From Kitasatospora terrestris (GTDB lineage Bacteria > Actinomycetota > Actinomycetes > Streptomycetales > Streptomycetaceae), in NCBI RefSeq assembly GCF_039542905.1, contig NZ_BAABIS010000001.1:7502001-7566000 (forward strand): a stretch of DNA of 64,000 nt. Direction: 5' to 3'. The notes beneath the pieces are model-generated. The model was not told the DNA's origin, did not search any database, and was given only the letters and a program-made list of their open reading frames with translations. This document shows positions 15,828-26,386 of the stretch, piece by piece (the stretch's first letter is position 1; each line of letters starts with the position of its first letter). The position numbers were made by a program, and so were the translations under genes.

Positions 15828-17045
15828 ATGGCTACGCGCGTAAACCTTCTTCCCCGTCGGCTGGTCCGGCCGCTGCGGTGCGCCGCGGTCCTCTCGGTGC
15901 TCGCCTCGTTCGCGGTCTTCTTCGCCGGCGTCCAGCAGGCCCAGGCGGCCCCTGCCTGCGCCGTCCTCTCCTCCGGCGCAGCCCCGCAGGCCGAGGCCGC
16001 GGTCCGCTCCGCCTGCGGCCTGATCGGCACCCCCTACTCCTGGGGCGGCGGGCACGGCGCCACGCCCGGCCCCACGTACGGCATCTGCGACGCGTCCAAC
16101 GGCGCGCCCAACGACTGCAACGTGCGCGGACTCGACTGCTCCGGCATGGTCCGCTACGCGTACTACCTCGCCGTCGGCAGCGACGTGATCAACGGCACCA
16201 CCCGCACCCAGTGGCCGTCCTCACGGGCCGTCGCCCGCTACTACCGCGGCGACGGCACGGCACCGCTGCTCCCCGGCGACCTGGTGTTCTACGGCGACAC
16301 CGCATCGACCATCCACCACGTCGCGATCTACCTCGGCCAGGGGTACATCGCGGAGGCCCCGTACTCCGGCGGCCGCGTCCAGGTCGCCACGCTGTACTCG
16401 CACGGCGACTACTACGGATCCATCCGCCTGTACGGCCCCGGTGGCGGCGGCACCACGCCGCCGCCGTCCACGCCGGGCCAGTACTGGGTGGACACCTTCG
16501 CCAACGCCCCGGTCTACGGTTCGCCGACCAGCACGGTGGCGACCGGGACGCTGTACCAGGGCACCAACTACGTGTTCTGCAAGGCGTGGGGCCGGGAGAT
16601 CTCCAGTGGTGGGAGCTTCAACCACTGGTGGCTGAAGACGGATCCGGACGTCGGTCCGGGCGGTCAGTGGGTGTCGGCGTTCTACCTGTCGCGGTGGGGC
16701 AACGACGTGGCCAAGGACAACAACGGCGTGACCGTTCCCGACTGCGCCGGAGGCGGCGCCCCGCCCGCCACCGGCAAGTACTGGGTGGACACCTTCGCCA
16801 ACGCCCCGGTCTACGGTTCGCCGACCAGTACGGCGGCGACCGGGACGCTGTACCAGGGCACCAACTACGTGTTCTGCAAGGCGTGGGGCCGGGAGATCTC
16901 CAGTGGTGGGAGCTTCAACCACTGGTGGCTGAAGACGGATCCGGACGTCGGTCCGGGCGGTCAGTGGGTGTCGGCGTTCTACCTGTCGCGGTGGGGCAAC
17001 GACGTGGCCAAGGACAACAACGGCGTGACCGTTCCCGACTGCTGA
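15828..17045 (+). CDS. Secreted NlpC/P60 peptidoglycan hydrolase with two SH3-like repeats
   Basis: A 405-residue secreted protein. Residues 1-40 are a signal peptide (basic start, hydrophobic core, AQA-AP cleavage). The NlpC/P60 domain (about 60-205) has the catalytic Cys in LDCSGMVRYAY and His in HHVAIYLG, so it should cleave gamma-D-Glu-diaminopimelate-type stem peptides in the cell wall. An insert DASNGAPNDCNVRG lies before the Cys. A Gly/Thr/Pro linker leads to two 88-residue SH3-like repeats that are almost identical, each starting YWVDTFANAPVYGSPTST and ending VTVPDC. ATG 15828 gives a proper signal peptide; the frame extends further upstream without support. Confidence 0.88.
   Translation: MATRVNLLPRRLVRPLRCAAVLSVLASFAVFFAGVQQAQAAPACAVLSSGAAPQAEAAVRSACGLIGTPYSWGGGHGATPGPTYGICDASNGAPNDCNVRGLDCSGMVRYAYYLAVGSDVINGTTRTQWPSSRAVARYYRGDGTAPLLPGDLVFYGDTASTIHHVAIYLGQGYIAEAPYSGGRVQVATLYSHGDYYGSIRLYGPGGGGTTPPPSTPGQYWVDTFANAPVYGSPTSTVATGTLYQGTNYVFCKAWGREISSGGSFNHWWLKTDPDVGPGGQWVSAFYLSRWGNDVAKDNNGVTVPDCAGGGAPPATGKYWVDTFANAPVYGSPTSTAATGTLYQGTNYVFCKAWGREISSGGSFNHWWLKTDPDVGPGGQWVSAFYLSRWGNDVAKDNNGVTVPDC
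16480..17042 (+). repeat. Tandem 266-bp intragenic duplication
   Basis: Positions 16480-16745 and 16777-17042 are the same 266 bp with only two differences (CAGCACGGTGG versus CAGTACGGCGG). The period is 297 bp, an exact multiple of three, so each copy adds one in-frame SH3-like module of the NlpC/P60 protein. The near identity shows a recent duplication or gene conversion. Confidence 0.95.
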
Positions 17046-17050
17046 GGGGC

Positions 17051-17088
17051 GGGTGGTCCTCCCGTGTTCGCGCGCGGGAGGACCACCC
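17051..17088. terminator. Bidirectional hairpin terminator
   Basis: A perfect 14-bp inverted repeat (arms 17051-17064 and 17075-17088) with a 10-base loop, placed between the convergent stops of the NlpC/P60 gene and the SARP regulator gene. Confidence 0.8.
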
Positions 17089-17092
17089 GGCG

Positions 17093-18424
17093 TCAGCGGG
17101 CCGGGTCGTGGTGGCGCGGCCGGGCGACGGTGCGCCAGGGCCAGCGGGCGGCCAGCCAGCGGTCCAGTTCGGCGGCCAGCTCGCGCTCCAGCGTGGGGCC
17201 GTGGCCGTCCGCCGTCCAGTAGGCGAGCTCGGCGTCGGCGGTGCCCCCGGTGGCCGGGTCGAGGTAGACGCAGCCGAGCTGGCGGCCGTCGCCGGGGGCG
17301 GTGAGCGCGTAGGCGAAGGAGGTGCGGCGGGTGAACTCCTGCTGGTGCCAGGCCAGCTGGATGAGGTCCTGCTCCTCGGTGAGGCCCGGCGGCGGCCACT
17401 GCCAGGACTCGCCGTACCTCGCCCAGAGGCGGTCGCGGGAGGCCGTCACCAGGGCGTGGTCCTCCGGGACGTCCCGGATGGTGATCGGACGCAGCTCGAA
17501 GCGGGCGGCCGACAGCCCCTGCGGCACCGCGAAGTCGACCGGGACGAACGGCCGGTGCCGGGCCGCGGCCGGCACGGCCGGCGGGGCGGACTCGCCGGTC
17601 AGGACGGCGCGGTGCGCGGCGACCAGCCCCGGCCCGGGGTCCACGCCCAGCTCCTCGGCCAGCCTGACGCGGGTGCGGCCGTACAGCGCCAGGGCCTCGG
17701 CCGAGCGGCCGGACGCGTGCAGGGCCCGCAGCAGCAGGGCGAGCGGCGCCTCGCGCAGCGGGAACTCGGCGGCGGGCTGCCACAGCCGGGAGACCGCGGC
17801 CTGCGGGCGGCCGAGCAGCAGGTCCGTCTCGGCGGCGGCCTCCACCGCGGCCAGCCGCAGCTCCTCCAGCCGCTCGCACGGCCAGCGCAGCCGCGCCGAG
17901 ACCGCGTCCCCGCCGAGCACCGGGCCGCGCCACAACCGCAGGGCTGCGGCGAGCGGGTCGCGGGCACCCTCGGCGTCGCCCTCGGCCAGCCGGGCGCGGC
18001 CCTCGGCGAGCAGCCGCTCGAAGCGCAGGGCGTCCACCTGCTCGGGATCCACCGCGAGGCGGTAGCCGCCGCCCGGCTCGGCCAGCAGCGCGGGGCGGCC
18101 CGGGCCCTCGGGCCCGCCCGGCGCGTGCGGCTCACGCGGTGCGCGGGGCTCGCGGGGCGCGTGGGGCGCGTGGGGCGGGCCCGCGGCGGAGAGCAGGCCG
18201 CGCAGCCGGGAGACGTAGCTCTGCAGGGTGTTCACCGCGCTGGCGGGCTCGCGCCCGTCCCAGACCGCGTCGACCAGGTCGGCGAGCGGGACCGTCCGGC
18301 CCGCCGCGAGCAGCAGCGCGGCCAGCACGGCGCGCTGGCGCGCCCCGCCGAGCGGCAGCGGACGGCCCGCGGAGCGCACCCGCAGCGGCCCGAGCACGTC
18401 CAGCTCCCACGGCTCGCCGGCCAC
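17093..18424 (-). CDS. SARP-type regulator fused to a C-terminal GNAT-like domain
   Basis: A 443-residue protein. Residues 1-95 are an OmpR/PhoB-type winged helix (LDVLGPLRVRSAGRPLPLGG, then RQRAVLAALLLAAGRTV and VNTLQSYVSRLRGLL). After a low-complexity linker of repeated His-Ala-Pro/Arg-Glu-Pro units comes a bacterial transcriptional activation domain (about 140-290; DALRFERLLAEGRARLAEGD to LYGRTRVRLAEELGVDPGPG). This is the SARP/AfsR N-terminal layout. Instead of an NB-ARC/TPR part, residues 310-443 look like an acetyltransferase-type domain (FELRPITIRDVPEDH, GCVYLDPATGGTADAELAYW). GTG 18424 is chosen for its GGGGAAGG site. It is divergent from another GNAT gene. Confidence 0.82.
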   Translation of the reverse strand: MAGEPWELDVLGPLRVRSAGRPLPLGGARQRAVLAALLLAAGRTVPLADLVDAVWDGREPASAVNTLQSYVSRLRGLLSAAGPPHAPHAPREPRAPREPHAPGGPEGPGRPALLAEPGGGYRLAVDPEQVDALRFERLLAEGRARLAEGDAEGARDPLAAALRLWRGPVLGGDAVSARLRWPCERLEELRLAAVEAAAETDLLLGRPQAAVSRLWQPAAEFPLREAPLALLLRALHASGRSAEALALYGRTRVRLAEELGVDPGPGLVAAHRAVLTGESAPPAVPAAARHRPFVPVDFAVPQGLSAARFELRPITIRDVPEDHALVTASRDRLWARYGESWQWPPPGLTEEQDLIQLAWHQQEFTRRTSFAYALTAPGDGRQLGCVYLDPATGGTADAELAYWTADGHGPTLERELAAELDRWLAARWPWRTVARPRHHDPAR

Positions 18425-18563
18425 CGTGCCACCGCCTTCCCCGTCGCTCCCCGAGATCCCGGCGACCAGTCTCGCAGGGCGCGTGAACACCTTGCACGCG
18501 GATTGCACGCGGCCCCGGGCACGCTGTCCCGGTAGCGACCCCTCACCCGAAGGAGCGAACCCC

Positions 18564-19505
18564 GTGAGCACCGTACGCCCGGCCACCGTCGACGACGCCG
18601 AGGCGATCTGCGACCTCCTCAACCAGGTCGACCTGCTGGAGATCGGCCGCGCCGAGACCGAGCTGCACGAGGTCGCCGCCGACCTGCGCCACCCCGACGT
18701 GGACCTCGCCCGCGACTCCTGGCTGCTGATCGGCGAGGACGGCCGCCCGGTCGGCTACGGCCTGCTGCGCGACCCGTCCGGCGGAGGGCGGCTCGACCTC
18801 GACCAGTACGTGCTGCCCGAGCAGCAGGCCGGGGCACTGCGCCTGTTCGAGCTGATGGAGGCCCGCGCGGTCGAACGCGCCGCCGCCAACGGCGCCGACC
18901 GGGCCGTCCTGCACCTGCTGCTGAACAGCGCGCCGACCGTGGACACCGCCGCGATGCAGGACCGCGGCTGGCAGGCGGTCCGCCGCCACCACGTGCTCAC
19001 CCGCGCCGTCGACCCGGCGGCCGACCCGGCCCCGGCCCCCTTGCCCGGCCTCACCCTGCGCGCGTGCCGCACCGAGGCCGACCGGCGGACCGCGCACCGG
19101 CTGCTCCAGGAGTCCTTCGCCGAGCACTTCGACTTCCAGCCGCGCGGCTACGAGCAGTGGCTGGCGGACATCGACGGCGCCCACGCCGACTGGACGCTCA
19201 CCTGGATCGCCACCCTCGCCGGCCGGGGCGACGTCGCGGTGCTGCGCACCCGCGACGACCGGGCGGCGTGCGGCTGGGCCTCCCAGCTCGGCGTCCTCGC
19301 GGACGCCCGCGGCCGGGGCGTCGGCGGGCACCTGCTGCGCTGGTTCTTCGCCCAGTACGCCGCGCGCGGCCGCGACCGGGTCGGCCTCGGCGTCGACACC
19401 GCCAACCGCAGCGGCGCGCCCGCGCTCTACCGGCGGCACGGCATGGCCGTCGACTTCGCCGTCGACACCTGGGAGCTCACCCTGCCCGTACCGGCCGTGG
19501 TATGA
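18564..19505 (+). CDS. Double-GNAT acetyltransferase (mycothiol synthase-like layout)
   Basis: A 313-residue protein with two GNAT domains in tandem. The first (1-145: MSTVRPATVDDAEAICDLLN) is degenerate. The second (about 155-313) has the acetyl-CoA motif in QLGVLADARGRGVGGHLLRW (R-G-x-G-x-G/A type) and GLGVDTANRSGAPALYRRHG. The two-domain layout is that of MshD-like enzymes, but such proteins have many substrates. GTG 18564 follows AAGGAG (18550-18555). It is divergent from the SARP-GNAT fusion gene across 139 bp, so it may be a direct target of that regulator. Confidence 0.82.
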   Translation: MSTVRPATVDDAEAICDLLNQVDLLEIGRAETELHEVAADLRHPDVDLARDSWLLIGEDGRPVGYGLLRDPSGGGRLDLDQYVLPEQQAGALRLFELMEARAVERAAANGADRAVLHLLLNSAPTVDTAAMQDRGWQAVRRHHVLTRAVDPAADPAPAPLPGLTLRACRTEADRRTAHRLLQESFAEHFDFQPRGYEQWLADIDGAHADWTLTWIATLAGRGDVAVLRTRDDRAACGWASQLGVLADARGRGVGGHLLRWFFAQYAARGRDRVGLGVDTANRSGAPALYRRHGMAVDFAVDTWELTLPVPAVV

Positions 19506-19532
19506 CGGACCGTCGGTAGAGGCGGACCGCCG

Positions 19533-20126
19533 GTGGCGGCGGCGCGGCGAGAGGCGGCGGTCGTGGGGCTGGACCTGTTGCGGGCGAAGATCTCCCGGGG
19601 GTTCGACCAGTTGGACGCGGACGGCGACGGGCGGCTCACCGAGGCGGACCACCGGGCGATGGGCACCGCGGTGGCCCGCTCGCTGGGCCACCCGGAGGGC
19701 TCGGCCGAGGAGCGGAAGGTGGTCGACGCCTACCTGGGGATCTGGCGGGAGGTGCACCTGCCGCACCTGCCGCCCGGCACGGACGCCGTCACCCGGGAGG
19801 TGTTCCTGCGCTCCACCGGCTCGCTCGCCGACCGCCCCGAGGTCGCCCGCGCGGCGCTCGACGGGCTCGCCGAGACCTTCCTCGCCCTCGCGGACACCGA
19901 CGGCGACGGAGTGGTGGACGCCGACGAGTTCTTCGTCTTCCAGCGCGGCCACTTCCCGCTGCTGGAGCGCGCGGCGGCGGACGAGGCCTTCCGGCACCTG
20001 GACCGGGACGGCGACGGCACGCTCTCCCGCGAGGAGTTCGTCACCGCGATCCTCGAGTACTGGACCAGCACCGATCCCGACGCTCCCGGCAACTGGTGGA
20101 CCGGCCGTCCGACGGCCGCGCGGTAG
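19533..20126 (+). CDS. EF-hand calcium-binding protein
   Basis: A 197-residue cytoplasmic protein with three canonical EF-hand loops: DADGDGRLTEAD (about residues 28-39), DTDGDGVVDADE (about 126-137) and DRDGDGTLSREE (about 164-175). Each has Asp or Glu at positions 1, 3, 5 and 12. Spacing leaves room for a degenerate fourth hand near residues 68-100. Streptomyces has several such calmodulin-like proteins (CabB/CalD type), presumed calcium buffers or sensors. The start is uncertain: GTG 19533 or GTG 19563. It converges with the glycosyltransferase gene, with 7 bp between stops. Confidence 0.88.
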   Translation: MAAARREAAVVGLDLLRAKISRGFDQLDADGDGRLTEADHRAMGTAVARSLGHPEGSAEERKVVDAYLGIWREVHLPHLPPGTDAVTREVFLRSTGSLADRPEVARAALDGLAETFLALADTDGDGVVDADEFFVFQRGHFPLLERAAADEAFRHLDRDGDGTLSREEFVTAILEYWTSTDPDAPGNWWTGRPTAAR

Positions 20127-20133
20127 CACAGGC

Positions 20134-21372
20134 TCAGCCGGGCAGGGCGGCCAGGACGGGTGCGGTGGAGTCCTCGGCCGCCAGGCGGGTGGCGAGGGCG
20201 CGGGCGCGGTCGGTGAAGGCGGGGTCGACGGTGGCGGCGCGCAGGGCGGCGGCGAGGTGCCCGGGGGTCACCCGGCGCAGCGGGAGGGCCGCGGGGGCCA
20301 CGCCGAGGGCGACCTGGCGGGACGCCCAGAACGCGGCGTCGAACTGGACCGGCACCGGTACGGACGGCACCCCGGCCCGCAGGGTCGCGGCCGTGGTGCC
20401 GGCGCCGCCGTGGTGCACCACGGCGGCCGTGCGCGGGAAGAGCAGGCTGTGCGGCAGCTCGTCCACGGTGAGCACGTCCTCGCCCTCGGCGTGCAGGCCG
20501 GCCCAGCCGCGCTGGACGATCCCGCGCAGGCCCGCGGTGCGCAGCGCGGTGACCACGGTCCGGCTGAGCCGCTCGGGGTCGGGCACGGTGGCGCTGCCCA
20601 GCCCGACGTACACCGGCGGCGGGCCGGAGGCGAGGAAATCCTCCACCGCGGCCGGGAGCCGGGCGTCCGGGGGGTCGTACGGCCACCAGTAGCCTGCCAG
20701 CCGCAGCCCGGGCCGCCAGTCGCGCGGCCGGGGGACCACCAGCGGGCTGAAACCGTGCAGCACCGGCCAGTCCTGGCGCTCGCGGGCCCGCCGGGAGGCC
20801 CGCGGACCGCTCGGCGGCAGGCCGAGGCGGTGCCGGACGTTGCGCACCGCGCCGCGGAAGACCTCCTCCAGCGCGAGGTTCACGCCCTGCCCGGCGAGCC
20901 GGTTGGCGAACGGCCCCCAGGACCCGGCGGTGACCAGCGGCGGCGCGAAAACGGCGGTGGCGTCGATCGGTTGGAGGTTCAGGCCGACGGTGGGCAGGCC
21001 CAGGCCGGCGCCGATCGCGTGGCCGAGCGGCGCGAAGGAGGCGGACAGCAGCAGCGCGTCGGCCTCCCGGGCGGCGGCGAGCAGGTCGTCGGTCATCCGG
21101 CCGACCAGCGAGCGGGCCATCGACAGCATCCGGACCAGCTTCGCGGCGCCGCCGGCACTGCGGTGCAGGCCCTGCCCGCGGCCGGACTCCAGCACCGCGC
21201 GCGGATCCACCGGCAGGGCGTGGAAGCCCAGCCCGGCGTCGGCGGCCAGCCCGGCGAAGCGCTCGTGGGTGACCAGGGTGACCCGGTGGCCGGCCTGCTC
21301 CAGCGCATGCCCCAGACCGGTGAACGGCGCCACGTCGCCCCGCGACCCGGCCGTCATCAACGCCACCCGCAT
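20134..21372 (-). CDS. MGT/UGT-type glycosyltransferase
   Basis: A 412-residue GT1-family (GT-B fold) glycosyltransferase. The N-terminal start MRVALMTAGSRGDVAPFTGL is that of antibiotic and sterol glucosyltransferases. The C-terminal domain holds PPVYVGLGSATVPDPE and the nucleotide-sugar motif AAVVHHGGAGTTAATLRAG (about residues 328-346). It would transfer an activated sugar to a small hydrophobic acceptor. ATG 21372 is preceded by GGCAGG. The acceptor is unknown and no sugar-biosynthesis genes are nearby. A second, different GT of this family is at 52.2-53.4 kb. Confidence 0.88.
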   Translation of the reverse strand: MRVALMTAGSRGDVAPFTGLGHALEQAGHRVTLVTHERFAGLAADAGLGFHALPVDPRAVLESGRGQGLHRSAGGAAKLVRMLSMARSLVGRMTDDLLAAAREADALLLSASFAPLGHAIGAGLGLPTVGLNLQPIDATAVFAPPLVTAGSWGPFANRLAGQGVNLALEEVFRGAVRNVRHRLGLPPSGPRASRRARERQDWPVLHGFSPLVVPRPRDWRPGLRLAGYWWPYDPPDARLPAAVEDFLASGPPPVYVGLGSATVPDPERLSRTVVTALRTAGLRGIVQRGWAGLHAEGEDVLTVDELPHSLLFPRTAAVVHHGGAGTTAATLRAGVPSVPVPVQFDAAFWASRQVALGVAPAALPLRRVTPGHLAAALRAATVDPAFTDRARALATRLAAEDSTAPVLAALPG

Positions 21373-21441
21373 GCCTGCCAGTATCGACGACCGCCCGCCC
21401 GACGGGCAGTGCGCCGCGCCGGTCGTGCTAGCTTCGCGCGC

Positions 21442-21891
21442 ATGTCCGGACCCGATGCCACCGCCGATGCCACCGCCGAGACCACCGCCGATGCCACTGC
21501 CGAGATCACCGCTCTGACCGGCGCGTTCTTCGCCGCCTTCGACAGCCGGGAAGGCCGGGTGCCGCCGCTGGAGACGCTGCGCGGGCTGTTCGTGCCGGGC
21601 GGGCTGCTGGCCGTCACCGCGCCCGCGTACGCGTGCTGGGGCGTGGAGGAGTTCGTCGAGTCCCGGCGCGCGGTGCTGCTGCCGGGCGGGCGGGTCACCG
21701 AGTTCGCCGAGTGGGAGACCGGGGGGCGGACCGAGCTGTTCGGCGGGATCGCCTCGCGCTTCGCCGAGTACGCCAAGTCGGGCCGCCTGGACGGGGATCC
21801 GTTCGCCGGCGGCGGGGCGATCGCCTTCCAGTGCGTGCGCACCCCCGAGGGCTGGCGGATCACCTCCGCCGTCTGGCACGACCACGCCTGA
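21442..21891 (+). CDS. SnoaL/NTF2-like hypothetical protein
   Basis: A 149-residue protein. Residues 1-22 are a repetitive Asp/Ala/Thr leader (DATADATAETTADATAE). The rest looks like a cystatin-fold NTF2/DUF4440-type protein: ALTGAFFAAFDSRE, LETLRGLFVPGG, GVEEFVESRRAVLLP and a C-terminal RTPEGWRITSAVWHDHA, the usual last strand. No catalytic residues can be assigned. Its TGA stop (21889-21891) is exactly the target site of the adjacent insertion sequence, so its coding sequence stayed intact. Divergent from the glycosyltransferase gene. Confidence 0.7.
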   Translation: MSGPDATADATAETTADATAEITALTGAFFAAFDSREGRVPPLETLRGLFVPGGLLAVTAPAYACWGVEEFVESRRAVLLPGGRVTEFAEWETGGRTELFGGIASRFAEYAKSGRLDGDPFAGGGAIAFQCVRTPEGWRITSAVWHDHA

Positions 21892-22884
21892 GAAAGTGTT
21901 GGGTAATTGATCAACTGCTTGGTGTGATGCCCTGGCGGTGATCTTTGCGGCCACGGTGTCCGTGAAGATCACCGCCATGTGTGTCTGTGCGTGCAAGCCT
22001 TCCTATTCCTCGTCGTTGACGGATGCCCAGTGGGCGGTGATCGAGCCGCTGCTGCCGGTGCGGGATCCGCGCAGGGCGGGTCGGCCGCTGAAGTTCCCGC
22101 GCCGGCTGGTCGTGGACACGGTGCTGTATGTGCTGGTCAGCGGTTGCGCCTGGCGGTTGGTGCCGCACGATCTGGCCCCGTGGGACGCGGCCTACCGGTG
22201 GTTCCGGGCCTGGACTGCGGACGGCACCTGGAACCGGGTCCACGACACGCTGCGCGAGCGGGTGCGGGTGGCGGACGGGCGGGATCCGCAGCCCTCGGCG
22301 GCGGTGCTGGACTCGCAGTCCGCCCGCAGCCACCAGGGCGGGCAGGCGGTCGGCTACGACGCGGGCAAGCGCGTGCGGGGCCGCAAGCGGCACCTGCTGG
22401 TGGACACCTGCGGACTGGTGCTGCGGGCGGTGGTGCACTCGGCCTCGGTGCAGGACCGGGCGGGCGCGAAGTTGGTTCTCGCCGGGATCCGGAGCTCGTT
22501 TCCGCAGGTCGGGCTGGTCTGGGTGGACGGCGGATACGTGAACGTGGTCGACGCGGGACTGGTCGGCTGGGCGGCCGAGCACGAAGGGCTGGAGATCGTT
22601 GCGGTGCCGCGCAACGCCGATGTGAAAGGGTTCCAGGTACTGCCCCGCAGGTGGGTGGTCGAGCGGACATTCTCCTGGCTGGGACGGTGCAGACGGTTGG
22701 CACGGGACTACGAGCGCAAGACCGCGCACGCCGAAGCGATGATCAAGGTCGCGATGATCCGGCTCATGGCCGCCCGCCTCGCCGGCGAGGAGATCGAACC
22801 GCACGGTCCCATCGAGACCGAAGCGGCCCGCCGCCTCGCCGACGACCTCAAGAACGAGTGATCATCCGATTACCCAACACTTTC
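21892..22884 (+). mobile_element. Intact IS5-family insertion sequence, 993 bp
   Basis: Terminal inverted repeats GAAAGTGTTGGGTAAT (21892-21907) and its exact complement (22869-22884) bound one full-length transposase gene. The element is flanked by a 3-bp direct repeat, TGA at 21889-21891 and 22885-22887. A TNA duplication of this kind is typical of the IS427/IS1031 side of the IS5 family. Perfect ends, intact transposase and intact target duplication suggest a recent and possibly still active copy. Confidence 0.93.
21977..22861 (+). CDS. IS5-family DDE transposase
   Basis: A 294-residue transposase. The N-terminal part has LTDAQWAVIEPLLP (DUF4096-type domain). The RNase H-fold DDE residues are Asp112 (VLDSQSAR), Asp184 (WVDGGYVN) and Glu229 in VVERTFSWLGRCRRLARDYE, the usual Y-(2)-R-(3)-E-(6)-K/R region. 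Length is normal and there is no frameshift. ATG 21977 is chosen because homology begins near it. Third-position GC is a little lower than in neighbouring genes, in keeping with a mobile origin. Confidence 0.93.
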   Translation: MCVCACKPSYSSSLTDAQWAVIEPLLPVRDPRRAGRPLKFPRRLVVDTVLYVLVSGCAWRLVPHDLAPWDAAYRWFRAWTADGTWNRVHDTLRERVRVADGRDPQPSAAVLDSQSARSHQGGQAVGYDAGKRVRGRKRHLLVDTCGLVLRAVVHSASVQDRAGAKLVLAGIRSSFPQVGLVWVDGGYVNVVDAGLVGWAAEHEGLEIVAVPRNADVKGFQVLPRRWVVERTFSWLGRCRRLARDYERKTAHAEAMIKVAMIRLMAARLAGEEIEPHGPIETEAARRLADDLKNE

Positions 22885-22915
22885 TGAGCCGGGCGCACCG
22901 GCTCCGGGAACGCCG

Positions 22916-22948
22916 GACCGGGCCGGCCCGTGGTGGGCCGGCCCGGTC
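22916..22948. terminator. Terminator of katG
   Basis: A perfect 14-bp inverted repeat (arms 22916-22929 and 22935-22948) with a 5-base loop, 12 bp beyond the katG stop on the minus strand. Confidence 0.8.
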
Positions 22949-22959
22949 GGGGGAGTGCG

Positions 22960-25170
<2,211 letters not shown>

Positions 25171-25239
25171 GGGAATCCTTCCGGAACGGGGCGGATCACG
25201 GTGCTGAAGAAGCGATTTTGTTTGACGTCCTCGGAACCG

Positions 25240-25267
25240 ATCCTACGATGGACAAGATCCAAGTCAA
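25240..25267 (-). promoter_or_regulatory. Candidate katG promoter
   Basis: Read on the minus strand, TTGACT (25262-25267) and TAGGAT (25240-25245) are 16 bp apart, a good fit to vegetative sigma-factor sites. The -10 ends about 70 bp before the katG ATG. This is one of the few AT-richer patches in the area. Confidence 0.6.
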
Positions 25268-25515
25268 GAAACGAACCAGATCTGCGGATGTCTGCCCCGG
25301 AAGTCCGCCATGTGACATGGCATGGCTGGTTCTGTGCGCTCCCCACCCGGCCTCCACCTGGTCCGATGCGTGCTTCGGGACGGTTCTGGTAGCGCGCCGA
25401 GGAGTGGGCGCCGGCGCCCGCGCGCGTGCGCAGGCGCACGAGCCGGAACTCCGGCTGACCGGGCGGGCCCGCGCACGCGTGCAGCGTGCGCGGGCCCGCC
25501 GGTGGCGGTGGCGGG
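25268..25515. other. Intergenic stretch without a supported gene
   Basis: Between the katG promoter and the GH25 stop. Short reading frames exist on both strands but lack ribosome binding sites and are rich in Arg and Ala from GC-rich repeats. Alternating GCGC/CGCG patches at 25415-25500 could form hairpins that end the GH25 transcript. Nothing else was seen. Confidence 0.5.
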
Positions 25516-26352
25516 TCAGCCGTTCGCGAGGGCCTGGACGCGGTCGAAGGCGCCGTTGAAGTAGTTCTGGTCGCCCGGGAAGACGCCGGAGTCGGCGTAC
25601 TGCCAGATGGTCTGGTAGGACCAGCCGGCCGGCAGGGTGCCGACGGTGGACGCGTAGCGGGCCACCCAGAGCGGGTTGGTGGTGCCGAAGGAGGAGTTGT
25701 TGCCGGTGCAGGTCTGCCACCAGTTGGTGGTGGTGTAGATGACCGGGTACCGGCCGGTGCGGGTGTGCACCGTGTTGGAGAAGGAACGGATCCAGCTGAC
25801 CATCGAGGACTGGCTCAGGCCGTAGCAGGTCGCGCCGTACGGGTTGTACTCGATGTCGAGGGCCGGCGGCAGGGTCTTGCCGTCCTTCGACCAGCCGCCG
25901 CCGTGGTCGACGAAGTAGTTGGCCTGGGTGGCGCCGCTGGAGCGGTCCGGCAGGGCGAAGTGGTAGGCGCCGCGGATCATTCCGGCGTTGTAGGAGCCGT
26001 TGTACTGCTGGGCGAAGTACGGGTTGGTGTAGCCGGTGCCCTCGGTCGCCTTGACGTAGGCGAAGCGGGCGCCGTTGGCCCGGGCCGTGCTCCAGGCCAC
26101 GTTGCCCTGCCAGCCGGAGACGTCCATGCCGGGCGTCTGGGTGGCGGCCAGTGCGGCGATCGGCGCGCCGGCGCCTCTTCCCTCGTGGGCGGTGACGGTG
26201 GAACCCGCGTAGTCGAGCTCGGGGTGGAACGCGGGTGTCGGCTTGGCCGCCTGCGCGGGCACCGCGGCGGCGGTGCCGAGCAGCAGGGCGGAGGTGGCGA
26301 CCGCGGTGGCGGTGCGGCGGAGCAGGAGTGCGGTGGTGCCGGAAGCGGGCAT
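25516..26352 (-). CDS. Secreted GH25 muramidase (lysozyme)
   Basis: A 278-residue secreted N-acetylmuramidase that cuts the MurNAc-GlcNAc bond of peptidoglycan. The signal peptide covers about residues 1-36 (RRTATAVATSALLLGTAAAV then AQAA). The GH25 barrel begins GMDVSGWQGNVAW (about residue 75), with the early catalytic-site Asp, and has the catalytic DIEYNP (about 167-172) and WQYADSGVFPGDQNYFNG near the end. No cell wall-binding repeats follow. ATG 26352 is preceded by GAGGAG; the longer upstream frame has no support. Confidence 0.9.
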   Translation of the reverse strand: MPASGTTALLLRRTATAVATSALLLGTAAAVPAQAAKPTPAFHPELDYAGSTVTAHEGRGAGAPIAALAATQTPGMDVSGWQGNVAWSTARANGARFAYVKATEGTGYTNPYFAQQYNGSYNAGMIRGAYHFALPDRSSGATQANYFVDHGGGWSKDGKTLPPALDIEYNPYGATCYGLSQSSMVSWIRSFSNTVHTRTGRYPVIYTTTNWWQTCTGNNSSFGTTNPLWVARYASTVGTLPAGWSYQTIWQYADSGVFPGDQNYFNGAFDRVQALANG

Positions 26353-26386
26353 GACGTCTCCTCGGTCCGTGGATCTGGACGTGGAC

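Noticed and set aside
25218..25564. Overlapping small open frames between katG and the GH25 gene
   Set aside because: No ribosome binding sites, Arg/Ala-rich composition and no recognisable domains; they overlap the katG promoter.
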